Shown one piece after another: positions 21,682 through 34,374 of a DNA stretch of 64,000 bases. The notes below the pieces were generated by a model, which was given only the letters and a program-made list of their open reading frames with translations, made no database searches and was not told the DNA's origin. How positions within the stretch are numbered: the stretch's first letter is position 1; the number at the start of each line of letters is the position of its first letter. Position numbers and translations under genes: made by a program. Source of the DNA: Micropterix aruncella (Eukaryota; Arthropoda; Insecta; Lepidoptera; Micropterigidae). The stretch covers positions 13,775,072 to 13,839,071 of the forward strand of contig OX155960.1 in assembly GCA_944548615.1 (NCBI GenBank). The letters run 5' to 3'.

Positions 21682-22609
21682 TATTTTTATTTTATTTTAT
21701 TTTATAAAATTATCCAAAAACAATACAATTGATTTTTGCGAAGCCGATAAGATTGCATTTGTGTGGATTTTATCCCCCCACTAGATTGTAAATCTGTTCT
21801 ATAACTGTTCTATCTGTGTATAATCTGTTCAATAACTCCTATACATTGGACACACGGGTACATTTTAGATTCAATTATATTAATTATTCCTTACCCTGTT
21901 TTGTGGCTACATACCACTAGTTCGCTATCGAAAAACAAGTTCTTGGCAACAAGTGGGAAATTGACCTTGACCGTGTCGAGATGTTATTCATACGAGCGAA
22001 GTAAAAAGTGATATTAAGTATGAACGAAGTTAACTTTTAATGAATTTTCTTTTATTTTTCGACGTAGTCACCTTTAGGTTTATAAACTTGATATATCTCT
22101 TTTCTAAACATGAAATACCATTCCTAAAAACCTCTTCTTCCCGATCACTTAAAGATTCATGCACTGCTACTACTACCGCTTCACCATCTTTTCGACATCT
22201 TATTTGTTTCTTTAATACCGGATATACAGGGTGAGTTTTAATTAACCGGCATCCTTGAAGGGGCGAATCAGTGCGAGCAAGTAAGCAACTTTAAATAAAA
22301 CCTTTGTAAAAAATATAAAAATAAATGGCTAATAAACAATATTAGCGATATTTTACCTCTCGCTAGATAGCGCATCGTGCTCAATGTCTTTTGTACTATA
22401 TTTTTCGGAACATATAAAAAAATGTATTTTTAAGCTATTTGTTTTGAACGCTATGCTCTCGGTATGGAAATATTTCAATCAAATGTATCCAATTGAATAG
22501 ATCTTGAGAAAATCCGGAAAAACGCATTCCAGCCTAAATTACAAGAAACAGATAAACCCAACTTCACGTAACCCACATGTATTTTACACCAATGCATCCG
22601 GTCGTTATT

Positions 22610-23211
22610 AAGCTATTGCATAGCTTTTATCTCGGGTCTAGGCCAGCGCGGCGACCGAATGAAGAAATTTCTTAACGAAAATTAATGATTTTAAACTGAT
22701 AATTACGTCTAAACGAGTACTGCTTACGATTCGAAAAAAATATAATATGTTAAACAAAAACATTTTCCTAATATTCTTAGCTTTGAATATTTTAGATTTT
22801 GTTTATATTACATAGTGTAATTAATTTGTGAAATTAGGTCTAACCGAACACAAAAACGACTACTACACAAATACTATCTGGCGTATTATTATGAAACGTG
22901 CACCATTTTAAAGATAATTTAATTATCTATATTTTTATCTACGATTTTTTTCGAATAATCCGTTTTTCTTTGCTTTATCGAATAAAAAATTCGTGCGCGG
23001 CGCTCTATCGGAAGACGTTTAAATTATTTCGAATCATTTGCTTCCGCAGCCGCAAATGATTCGGAATAATTTCAACGTTTTCCGATAGAGCGCAGTTATC
23101 TGATATCAGAAAAAATAAAATAAATAAAATAAATAAATAATTATAATTGCATAAGTTGTTAAAAATGCTATGCAATAGCTTTACCGCGGCAGTCCCCGAG
23201 TGCCACACGTA
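22610..23211 (+). mobile_element. Family E repeat, copy 2
   Basis: Full copy from aagctattgcatagctttta to gtgccacacgta. Its inverted partner starts 28 bp further on. Confidence 0.88.
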
Positions 23212-23239
23212 TTTTTTTGTTGTTTTTTAAAAAAAAAAA

Positions 23240-23821
23240 TACGTGTGGCACTCGGGGACTGCCGCGGTAAAGCTATTGCATAGCATTTTTAACAACTTAT
23301 GCAATTATAATTATTTAATTTTTTTCTGATATCAGATAACTACGCTCTATTGGAAAACGTTGAAATTATTCCGAATCATTTGCGGCTGCGGTAGCAAATG
23401 ATTCAGAATAATTTAAACGTCTTCCGATTATGCGCCGCGCACGAATTTTTTATTCGATAAAGCAAAAAACCGGATTATTCGAAAAAAATCGTAGATAAAA
23501 AGATAGATAATTAAATTATCTTTAAAATGGTGCAGGTTTCATAATAATACGCCAGATAGTATTTGCGTAGTAGTCGTTTTTGTGTTCGGTTAGACCTAAT
23601 TTCACAAATTAATTACAGTATGTAATATAAACAAAATCTAAAATATTCAAAGCTAAGAATATTAGGAAAATGTTCTTGTTTAACATATATTTTTTTCGAA
23701 TCGTAAGCAGTACTCGTTTAGACGTAATTATCAGTTTAAAATCATTAATTTTCGTTAAGAAATTTCTTCATTCGGTCGCCGCGCTGGCCTAGGCCCGCGA
23801 TAAAAGCTATGCAATAGCTTA
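23240..23821 (-). mobile_element. Family E repeat, copy 3 (inverted partner of copy 2)
   Basis: Complement of copy 2 with scattered changes and a short deletion; the spacer is a T/A run (23212-23239). The pair could form a hairpin of almost 600 bp per arm. Confidence 0.88.
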
Positions 23822-24455
23822 AATTTTTTTTTTAATAGTTGCTTATTTGCTCGTTGTGATTCACCCACTTTAAGGATGCCGGTTAATTAGAACTCAACCT
23901 GTATATCCTCAACATGTAAATCACCCTGTAGATAGAAATCACTGGGGCAAGGTCCGGTAAGTATGTAGGATATTCAAGTACTTCAAAGTAGCTTCTTCAA
24001 TGGTAGCCCTCGCAACTCTGGAATCGTGCGCTGGACTCATGGATCTTAGTGGAACAAAACGATTTTAGAAAGTGCGCCTCTTCGTTTTTCAATTATTTCG
24101 TTTCGCATTTTTTTTTATCTCTCAATCACATACTGCTCTTGTTATAGTAGCTCCATTATTAAGGTATTCAATCATCACGACCCTTCGACTGTCTCATAAA
24201 AGAGAGCCTATGATCTTACTGGCGGATGGAATGGCCTTGTGTTTCGGGAGTTGGAGATGATGGTCGTTTCCAGGTCATGACCTATTGCGTTGTTTCTGGA
24301 TCTTAATTATGTAGCTATGTTTAGTCCATAAAAATATCAAAAATAATCAGTAGTATAATTAGTAATTATCAAAAATAATTATGTTTATTTTATAACTTTG
24401 CTCATTTCTATGACCACTGCTTTACAACAAGTAAATATATTTAAAAGAATAAAAA

Positions 24456-25049
24456 TACATGTGGCACTCGGGGACTGCCGCGGTAAAGCTATTGCATAGC
24501 ATTTTTAACAACTTATGCAATTATAATTATTTATTTATTTAATTTTTTCTGATATCAGATAACTGCGCTCTATCGGAACACGTTGAAATTATTCCGAATC
24601 ATTTTATTTGCGACTGCGAAGGCAAATGATTCGGAATAATTTAAACGTCTTCCGATAGAGCGCCGCGCACGAATTTTTTATTCGATAAAGCAAAAAAAAC
24701 GGATTATTGGAAAAAATCGTAGATAAAAAGATAGATAATTAAATTATCTTTAAAATGGTGCAGGTTTCATAATAATACGCCAAATAGTATTTGCGTAGTA
24801 GTCGTTTTTGTGTTCGGTTAGACCTAATTTCACAAATTAATTACACTATGTAATATAAACAAACTGTAAAATATTCAAAGCTAAGAATATTAGGAAAATG
24901 TTCTTGTTTAACATATGTTTTTTTCGAATCGTAAGCAGTACTCGTTTAGACGTAATTATCAGTTTAAAATCATTAATTTTCGTTAAGAAATTTCTTCATT
25001 AGGTCGCCGCGCTGGCCTAGGCCCGCGATAAAAGCTATACAATAGCTTA
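24456..25049 (-). mobile_element. Family E repeat, copy 4
   Basis: From tacatgtggcactcggggac to aagctatacaatagctt in minus orientation; internal hairpin kept with a small insertion at 24601-24610. Confidence 0.87.
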
Positions 25050-25238
25050 AAAACACGACTGCCGTTACAAAAAGTAAACGTATTTATAATTATTTTTATT
25101 ACCATTTTTTTATGAAACATTTGTGGCAATACCACACACTTCAAAATCAGTTTAAGCGTTTAGAACTTATGGTGCAATAAGGAAACGGAAAACATGCATA
25201 GATGAACCCTGAACACATTACACTACTTTTTTGTTGGG

Positions 25239-25911
25239 CATATTGAATTGTCAACTACAACGGGCGAGCCCGTCACCACAGGACGTTTTAACGATTTGTC
25301 GTTCTATCGACCTGCAGTGAGCGTAGAAGACTTTGGACATAACAAATCCGACGTCTAGCTACGCCACAACCAGTAAGAGACCAACTCTTTACCGCGAGAA
25401 AGCCAGGAATTACTTCCCGGCGGCTCGAGAAACTCGCGCCCTTACTTCCAATTGTGACAAGATTTCTCCGGTCCCTCGATTGGTTCCGAGTTCGAGGTCG
25501 CTTGCGCGGGCCTCTCCCTTACGAAGCGGTGAAACGGTGTATACCGAATCTATCGCGGACCAAGGCGTCCTTTGCCCGGCTCTGAACCGGGATCGGATGG
25601 CCAATGGTCAATGGCAGTCGCCGTAAGGTACGCAACCACCCCCGCTCTATAGGAAATAATACAGTTCCCAGACTCCCCCGACTGTTAGTCGGAGAGCACA
25701 ATCGATTGGCTTGCGCCGCACGGTGCGCAGACCGTCCAGGAGCGCCAGAGGTTTGATTCCCAGGGTAAACTGGTTAGTTGGCCAGAGTCCTACCCAGGTT
25801 CGCACCCCGTGCGTGGAGGCCGTCGGATGGGTGTTGACCCGTGAGTGTATCCGACCCTGAACACATTTGTCATCGTGGCCAACTCATCATGGGCCCGTTA
25901 GCTCCCGTTAG
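25239..25911 (-). mobile_element. GC-rich retroposon family B, copy 3 with 12-bp target duplication
   Basis: 673 bp flanked by ttttttgttggg at 25227-25238 and 25912-25923. Body collinear with copy 1. Confidence 0.78.
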
Positions 25912-26136
25912 TTTTTTGTTGGGAAGTCGTGTAAAATTAACACTTGTATATTAATTTGCCTACATAAACATTTCGTCACTGTAAATCTGACGGTATCGTC
26001 GTAAGATATTGCGACATGGCAATAGGCCCATCATGTTGTACTTTATTGTGTGTGCAATAATGTTTTTCTCACAATAAACTATAGACAGGCATGCTTTACT
26101 CTGTTTCTACAGATCTGGATAAAGTCTAGAACTTAC

Positions 26137-26333
26137 TTAGGATCTAGTGGCGTATCCCTAGTGAGGCGCACCGCTGCAGCCCATCGTGCCAGGCAAGCCT
26201 GGAGAGGGCTTAGATCACCTTGGACTGCGTGTTGGTGTAGAAGCGTCAGTGCCGGACCTGGGAGGCTTCCAGTCCAATCGCCGCCCTCACCAAAGGCCTC
26301 GTGTGCTAGGATCACGCCGAATAATCGCTCGTG
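26137..26333 (-). CDS. BAIAP3: BAIAP3-like exon 7 (MUN region)
   Basis: Acceptor ggttcggcag, donor gtaagttc; 197 bp = 65 codons + 2. Encodes HERLFGVILAHEAFGEGG, LPGPALTLLHQHAVQGDLSP and LQACLARWAAAVRLTRD. The motif ALTLLHQHA-x-QGDLSPLQ matches the family's conserved helical block. The lysine codon AA|G is completed by the first base of the next exon at 14345. The 11.8 kb intron that follows is the longest in the window and holds an almost full-length LINE. Confidence 0.9.
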
Positions 26334-26736
26334 CTGCCGAACCTAAAATTGTATACACCAAATATTCAGCTAGGACAATCTGAGGCAATAAACAGACATA
26401 TTAAAAGTTGAAAAAGTCTGGAAAACAAGAAAACGAAAACCATAACTAAAAATCTAATTTTCATTTATAAGAGGCCAGCCGGATGATCACGATCACCGCA
26501 TTATTCACGATTGCCAGCGAGATGCCACGTGCATTTGCCAACCGATCTCAACAGTCCAACAAATAAAATATCGCGGAATAATAATAGACATACATCTACC
26601 ATGGGAAAAACAGATCGAGTGTTTATCAAAAAACCTCAATAAATTAATTTAATACGCTATATTCCATCATGACATATAGTATAGGGGGAAGTCCCCTAAC
26701 GCCGGACGGCACTTAGCGTCGGACACTAATAGTATC

Positions 26737-27156
26737 GGGTCCCATCAAACTTGCAGAAGGCAAATTTGCAGACGGCAATCTTGCAGACGGCATTCTTGCA
26801 GGCGGCAGTTTTGCAGAAGGCAATCTTGCAGAACGCAGTTTTGCAAATGTCAAACTGACGTTTCGAGAACGTAACCTACCTAACAGAAAAACTTAAAACA
26901 TTTTTTTTAATGTTTAGTTTGATGTATAAAAGTCATCCACTACAAGGATGCCGGTAATTAATGTCACTTCGATTTTAGGGAAAGAAAAACCTAACCTAAC
27001 CTAACCTAACAGAAAAACTTCAAAACTGTACTGAAGGTTGCCGCCTGCAAGGTTGCCGCCTGCAAGGTTGCCTCCTGCAAATCTGCCCTCAACAAATTTG
27101 GAGCTGTCAAAAGTGACATTTGTGCAAGTTTGCCGCATGCAAAACTGGCGCCCCCC
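26737..27156. mobile_element. hAT-like MITE with subterminal TTGCAG repeats and 8-bp target duplication
   Basis: 420 bp. Target duplication atagtatc at 26729-26736 and 27157-27164; the uninterrupted MITE at 59830 has it once. Ends gggtcccatcaaacttgcag and complement ggggggcgccagttttgcat. Both ends carry rows of ttgcag(a/g)nggca (six on the left, about five on the right in opposite orientation). An 8-bp duplication and clustered subterminal motifs point to hAT. (CCTAA)n lies at 26991-27012. Confidence 0.85.
26989..27012 (+). repeat. Short (CCTAA)n, telomere-type units
   Basis: Four to five CCTAA units, the complement of the insect TTAGG telomere repeat, inside the 420-bp MITE. Confidence 0.85.
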
Positions 27157-28640
27157 ATAGTATCTCGTTAATTTGCGGCGCGATCGATACAAAGACGTAG
27201 AAAAAGGAAACGCATACGCTTCCCCGCACCATTTTCACCCGTCTTTGTATTGATCGCGCCGCGACTTATTGAGATACTATCAGTGTTCGACGCTAGGTAC
27301 CCTCCGGCGTTAGGGGACTTGCCCCTACTTGGATGGGGAGCTTGCAGAAAAGCCATACTCCAGAAAGTGAACGTTGTCCAAAACGCAATAATTAGAAACA
27401 TGCTAAGAATGCCAAGACGTTATCCTTCTGGCGACATCTTTCTTGAAGCACAATTGCTGGATTTAACGCAGCTGTATTATCTTAAAGCAATAAAATATAC
27501 TAAAATCTTATAAAATGTATCACAATTAGTCCGAAAAATAGTGAAAGAAAACATCGTTACAAGGAAAACTTTAAAGTACAGAGACGTTTAACGTCTTGTA
27601 CAACGTCACTACAACTTTCCTGATCCTAGAATGGCTATTACGAGTAAACATATGTTGGGAATAAGTAGGAAACAGCTAACGTATCACCTTAAATTATGGG
27701 CAATTAACCTTGGTAGAAGAGAGACGGTAAACACATTTGACAATATATATTTTTTTATATAAGCATATTTATATTTAGTCTATATATTATAAACCTTTTA
27801 TTGCCTAACATTACTTATTATTACCTATTACTTATTGTTATTTACTAGTAATATATAGTTGTGAAATTATTGTCTACTGAAAGTTTAATTTTTACTCTAA
27901 TTTAATTCGGATTTTTTTTCAGAAGTTACTTACTTAAATAGCCATGTTTATTGATTATCTTTAAAGAACAGGCTCTGCATAGTTAGGAGCGGCAGAAAAC
28001 ATGTTTAATTTAATAACAATATATTTTTTTATGACATAATAAATAAAAATTATTATAAATGAACTAGCTACTTAATCCGTCTGAAGTTCCCGAAAGTATA
28101 TATCATTCCTAACATCAATTTTTACCATTTTTTTATTATTATTATTTTATTTATTTATTCATCCTGTTTTTTTTATAGTTACATAAAAAAATGCGTTCAT
28201 TTTTTTACAACTTTTTAAAAGAATACATATGAAGAAAATCGCGAAAGGGCATTAACTTGTCAGAATTACATCACCCCACTAGGTATACGCCTGTTTTGGG
28301 GTGATGGATACATAGTTCTGTGGTATTATTTGCTGAGCCTGTACGCCTTGCCTGCTGTCCTTCTTCCGTCTTAAAAAAAACAATACGTAATTTAATTTAG
28401 CATAATATAATATAAATAATATAATATAACATATTAACAATATAATATAATATCATATGTTATAACATATAAAATAATGTATCATATTTATATATAATAT
28501 AGTATAACATAATAGAGGTATTTTTTCCTAAAAGAGGCTATCCCGGAAGCACTTTTTAATTTAATTACTACCGTCTAGCGTAAATATAACGAAGCGCCGT
28601 GCGGCGGTAGAAATTGAACTGGACCCTGTGGACGACGTCA

Positions 28641-28978
28641 CAAGGACGCTGTGGTCCGCGATAGATTCGTTATACACCGTTTCACCGCTTCGTAAAGGAG
28701 AGGACCGCTCAAGCGACCTCGAACTCGTAACCAATCGAGAGATCGGAGTAATCTGGTCACAATTGGAAGTGAGGGCGTGAGTGTCGGCCCGCCAGGTAAC
28801 ATTCCTGGCTATTTCGCGGTTAAGGCGTTGGCCTCTTACGGGCTTGTGACGTAGCTAGATGGTGGACTGTTTTGTCCCCAAGTCTTCTACGCTCACTCCA
28901 GGGAGATAGAACGACTAATCGTTAAAACTTCCTGAGGTGACGGGCTCGCCCGCTGTAGTCGACAACCCAAGTTGCCCT
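28641..28978 (+). mobile_element. GC-rich retroposon family B, copy 4 (5'-truncated)
   Basis: Plus-strand copy running from the gtggtccgcgatagattcg block to ctgtagtcgac. The missing half is the presumed 5' side, as for truncated LINE or SINE copies. Confidence 0.72.
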
Positions 28979-28984
28979 AATACC

Positions 28985-29130
28985 AAATAAAGCAGAGTGT
29001 AGGCACGCAGCCTACGCGGCAGTCGCACTCATATTGTGTCCGTGAAGAAGGAAATGAAACCTTGTCGAAACGTCGGTAAAGTATCGTCGTTCACGTGATA
29101 ATAATCCGTTTTTCTTCCAATTAAAATGTC
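28985..29130 (+). repeat. Short relic with hammerhead-like motif
   Basis: tgaagaaggaaatgaaacct then tgtcgaaacgtcgg: a TGAAGA box, a stem AAGG/CCTT (29048-29051 with 29060-29063), then GAAACGTC (29067-29074). Resembles the catalytic core layout of hammerhead motifs found in Penelope-like terminal repeats. The first core base is not the expected C-T. Confidence 0.35.
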
Positions 29131-29231
29131 AAATGACTACGTAAGTTTACATTCCTTCTAAGTTTTTGGCTCAAATTTCTTGAAGTTGTTTGTTACTTAA
29201 TTATCTATTGATTATCTTAATTAGGGTTAAC

Positions 29232-29404
29232 CTGGGGCCAGTTGTCTTCTTCCTCTCCAGTCCTGTGTCCAGCTTCCCTAGCAGACAGCCAGAGTCTAAG
29301 CCTTATTCTTCCTTGAACGCTCGAACGTTGTGACCTGGCCTCCAAGCGAAACCAACCTTCCAATCCTGTCGAAGGGATCTCCCGAATTGGAATATTGACA
29401 CAAC
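29232..29404 (-). CDS. BAIAP3: BAIAP3-like exon 6 (C2 end and linker)
   Basis: Acceptor ctatgcag, donor gttaacc; 173 bp = 2 + 57 codons, ending in phase 0. Encodes CVNIPIREIPSTGLEGWFRL, EARSQRSSVQGRIRLRLWL and REAGHRTGEEEDNWPQ. DDFLG/C-NIPIREIP-x-x-GLEGWF is the last strand region of the family's first C2 domain. The donor GTTAAC is weak but the phase and the protein continuity support it. Confidence 0.92.
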
Positions 29405-29578
29405 CTGCATAGAATGATATTATATTAGTTTTTCGAAACATTCGTTTATGATATTAATAATTCTATCATCACAACTATTCTTTAGTAATGTTTTAAACTT
29501 AATATAATACAATACCGAAGTGATACTCTTCATAACATCCATAGAATCTGTTTATTTCTAACAAACAATTCTATAGAC

Positions 29579-30363
29579 CAGCGGTTCTCAAAGTGTGGGT
29601 CGCGACCCACTGGTGGGTCGCGAGCCGATTCCAGGTGGGTCGCGAACACAACGTATGAACGTAGGGTATAATATGGCACACAGACGACGAGATAGATTGA
29701 GGAGTCTAAGTGTATTTAGGATGCCTACAGACAATATAATAAAATAAAATAAAGATGGCACATGACAATAATAGAATATAAAACTTGCAACCTTGAAACT
29801 GGACTGTCAACTAATGCCGATGAACAGTTATTTGACTTGTCAGAAGATACCTACTTGCAGAGTGCATTCATTCGCTAACGCATGACACAATTCTGGCTAT
29901 CTCTACGTGCTACACATCCGCACATTAATGCTAAGGCAGTAAAAGTTCGTCATACGCATTCACGCATTCACAACGTCGCATTTGTGTGAAGTAGGTTTTT
30001 CTGCTATGACAAGTAATAAAGACAAAGTACAAAAACAAGCTAGATTTGTCAATTTCTCTGCGCTTAAACATATCTCGCCTTATAGTTGACGTAGAAGCTG
30101 TAATTTTGAAAAATAGAAAGCAAGCTCATTCGTCACACTGAATTACTTCGCCGTACCTACCCTATGATTTTCAAAGTAGGTAGGTAGGTAGGCATGTGTA
30201 CGATTTCTTACAAAATAAAAACTTACCTATGATACTTACAAATAAGTTGTTTATTTTTTACATCAAACCACTCACCAACTTTTCTGAAAAAGTTCTCTCT
30301 GGGTCGCAAAATATTGTGATTTTAAAAAGTGGGTCGTGGGGTCAATAAGTTTGGGAATCCCTG
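29579..30363 (+). mobile_element. hAT relic (Charlie-like ends) with 8-bp target duplication
   Basis: ctatagac at 29571-29578 and 30364-30371. Ends cagcggttctcaaagtgtgg and complement of gtttgggaatccctg. The interior keeps pieces of the transposase dimerisation end: DEQLFDLSEDTYLQSAFIR, MTQFWLSLRATHPHINAKA and EVGFSAMTSNKDK, with stops and shifts. 785 bp, internally deleted. Confidence 0.9.
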
Positions 30364-30408
30364 CTATAGACCATCTCTGAATACCAATTACCCTTAGAAA
30401 TCACTAAC

Positions 30409-30602
30409 CTAAAAAGTCATCCTGGCTGCCCTGCCTGGCGCTCTGGCAGACTTGCTTGAAGAATCTCCCTAGGCCTCGGACGCCCCTCACCTCGTTCAGC
30501 CTGGAAACGGCATCCAGGACGGAGCTCTCGTCGTCGTGGTCCCAGATATCCAGGTGTAGGACATCGCTTTGAACGTCGTCGATGTCGCTGGAATCCAAGT
30601 AG
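30409..30602 (-). CDS. BAIAP3: BAIAP3-like exon 5 (end of C2 domain)
   Basis: Acceptor ttgttag, donor gttagtg; 194 bp = 1 + 64 codons + 1. It encodes [53 protein letters not shown] and [15 protein letters not shown] supplies the D-x-D of the second C2 calcium loop, and the [16 protein letters not shown] block is characteristic of the BAIAP3 / Munc13-4 branch. A hAT relic (29579-30363) ends 46 bp from this exon's donor, inside the next intron. Confidence 0.95.
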
Positions 30603-30799
30603 CTAACAATAAACAACTCTGTATTGAACACGCTCTTACTCCTTATTATACGGAGTACTTATTAGCTGTGTGATGGTGCACCATGAGGTATACACTAATA
30701 ATATATTAATATTGCAAAATTTGTTGGGAAGGAGTGTAAAGTTAGTAAAATAATTGAATAGTTCATATTTATGCAAATATATATCACGAATTTCAAGAT

Positions 30800-30911
30800 G
30801 GTGGAGCTCTCGTTTTGTATGGTTTGATAAGATGTCAATATATTTGTCATTATAAAAAATTCAGATCAATATGTTGACATCTTATCAAACCATATCATAC
30901 GGGAGCTCCAC
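30800..30911. repeat. Small foldback MITE, about 110 bp
   Basis: gtggagctctcgttttgtat and ggtttgataagatgtcaa pair with their complements in tatgttgacatcttatcaaa and gggagctccac; loop about 28 bp. caagat stands on both sides (30794-30799, 30911-30916). Confidence 0.75.
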
Positions 30912-30949
30912 AAGATCTATCCTTCTATCTATTGTTTTTATTATTATTA

Positions 30950-31036
30950 AAATTTGTTGTGTGGGGCTTTTCTAAAGTCTTTATGAGCCTTGTAACACTG
31001 CGACCACTGCTGATCTATTGTGTTCGCCACTTTCGA
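30950..31036 (-). repeat. RNase H LINE 3' end, copy C
   Basis: Complement of the same 3' UTR: ttgtgtggggcttttctaaa, ctttatgagccttgtaacac, ctgatctattgtgttcgcca. About 90 bp. Confidence 0.75.
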
Positions 31037-31164
31037 AATTTATTGATTCGAAATTTAAATTCTAAGTGTCAACATATTTTAAAATTTTCTCACCTCTAAA
31101 TTATAATTAAATAATAAATTTATAAGAATATAGTGCAATTCTACAGTCTGGATTCACTCGCGGT

Positions 31165-31900
31165 AAACACGGGACGCGTCCCGAATGATCTTATCGGTCT
31201 GAGCTGTTCACTTTAAATATTTGACCAGCGTGTCTATGGACAAAGTCGACCATCGAAAACAAGCGAGCTGTCGTTACTGGCTGGGGGCAGATCGACTTTG
31301 CTGAAGATACATCGGACTACTTACTGAAGGTGGTGGTGGATTTGATTAACCAGCCGACCTGTCGAAGACTATATGCAAAGACTCTCAGAAAGAGGTTACC
31401 GCAAGGTAAAACGGACGATCAATTGTGCGCTGGAAGCTTAGAAGGAGGACGAGACTCTTGCGGAGGCGATAGTGGTGGACCTCTGCAAGTGACGATAGCT
31501 GACAACCAATGATAATCGCCTTTACCAGTATTGGAAAGAGCCCTTGTGGAAGTGCCAAGGGATCTGGCATATACACTGTCGTGAAGAATCATGTGAAATA
31601 AATGGCGTTTTAGGAGAATGTCTACCGCCGGAAAATTGTCCAAAAACGGGGATTTGTCAAAAGGGAAACTATCACAATTTTGTAATGTCGGAACAAGAGA
31701 CTGTATGCTGTATTCAACACAGCCCCATGAGCAACAACACGAGATCATCAGAAAACCAGGATAAATCCAATAATGCATCTTCTACATCACCGCCTACTAC
31801 AACAACTACCAATAAGTCACCGGTCATCTCTACAATAGCTCCAAAAACCTCAAACATCGCCACAAGCCATAACTACTAATTTCATAAATGACAGTGTGGA
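31165..31900 (+). pseudogene. Serine protease C-terminal half followed by a CLIP domain, broken
   Basis: Frame 1 (from about 31180): ELFTLNI then a stop where Arg is expected (TGA 31222-31224), PACLWTKSTIENKRAVVTGW, LLKVVVDLINQPTCRRLY, and LCAGSLEGGRDSCGGDSGGP with the catalytic serine. A one-base loss near 31510 shifts to IIAFTSIGKSPCGSAKGSGI and YTVVKNHVK. Overlapping this end, a third frame gives ESCEINGVLGECLPPENCP, KTGICQKGNYHNF and QETVCC, a CLIP domain with six cysteines, then a Ser/Thr-rich linker. In CLIP proteases the CLIP domain comes first, so the order here is reversed. No introns. Relic of a hemolymph-type protease or of a two-unit gene. Confidence 0.75.
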
Positions 31901-32213
31901 AAAACGAACTAAATCCGAAAAAATAGCTCTGCAATATTGAGTACAAATTTAACAATGACAGCCATTGCTGTGTTGGCGATTAATTAATTTATTTTATTTT
32001 ATCTGCATCCAAACTTTTTTCTGGTCGTAACGGTCTCCGTTCCATCGGGTTCAGAAGAGGGAGGAAGAGAGAGTGCACCCGTGGTCGCGCGCCCACCTGT
32101 GCACTATAATATAGCCTGCGCACTTGACTGCTTCCGAACAATAGACTCTGAGAAGACTATAGAAGTCACTAGAATCTACAATGCAGTCGCTATGGCCGAA
32201 AACGCGGCTAGAA

Positions 32214-33960
<1,747 letters not shown>

Positions 33961-34374
33961 ATTCAGAATAACCACTTTAAAGGATTTGGTGAAGTTCTGT
34001 TCTAACATAATGGGTTGTGTTGGTGGTCAATTTTATTAATCTATTAGTATATTTATTAAAAGTAATGCACGAGACACACATTTCTGCAGCATTAAAAAAT
34101 ATTCGTCAAAGAAGAAAGCACATTGCAATATCTTGGTCACCATATCAACGCCGTCTAACTAGGCCTAGTAATTAAATAAAATAAAATAAATAAATAAAAT
34201 ACACACAGATCTGCCATGGTATTCACCAACCGGAGTCGGGCCCATCATTTTATTTTTTTTTACACTTCTGGGGGGTGAGCAGTGGATACCTATATATGGC
34301 AGGTGTATCCGTAAATTATTTCGCCTTTACATAGGTTTGGTTATAATTAAAAGAAAAAGAAAAGAAATGAAATT

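Larger units (their letters stand above)
22227..23901. mobile_element. TA-flanked element, family F copy 2, containing an inverted pair of family E
   Basis: Ends cagggtgagttttaattaac and complement of gttaattagaactcaacctg match for about 70 bp; TA at 22225-22226 and 23902-23903. Inside the left part, caatattagcgatattttac and gctagatagcgcatcgt are shared with the F copy at 662-1039, so E2/E3 (22610-23821) are a later insertion or an expansion of the family. Confidence 0.7.
26684..27325. mobile_element. Palindromic TA-flanked MITE, split by a second element
   Basis: Ends gggggaagtcccctaacgcc and complement of ggcgttaggggacttgcccc. TA at 26682-26683 and 27326-27327; the intact LINE reads ggtatacttgg at the matching point, with one TA. 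Without the 420-bp insert and its duplication the element is 214 bp, the same as the copy at 59786-59998. Confidence 0.9.
26466..28045 (+). mobile_element. LINE copy 2 (5'-truncated), split by nested MITEs
   Basis: Left part 26466-26683 matches the post-RT segment of the 15-18 kb LINE (gaggccagccggatgatcac, gacatatagta). After the MITE it resumes at 27328 with cttggatggggagcttgcag and an open stretch reading QKVNVVQNAIIRNMLRMPRR and LEAQLLDLTQLYYLKAI. The 3' UTR ends with gaacaggctctgcatagtta and an AATAAA-rich tail. Broken frames throughout. Confidence 0.85.

Noticed and set aside
26989..27012. CCTAA units as evidence of a telomere or former chromosome end
   Set aside because: Only four to five units, located inside a mobile element with a clear target duplication.
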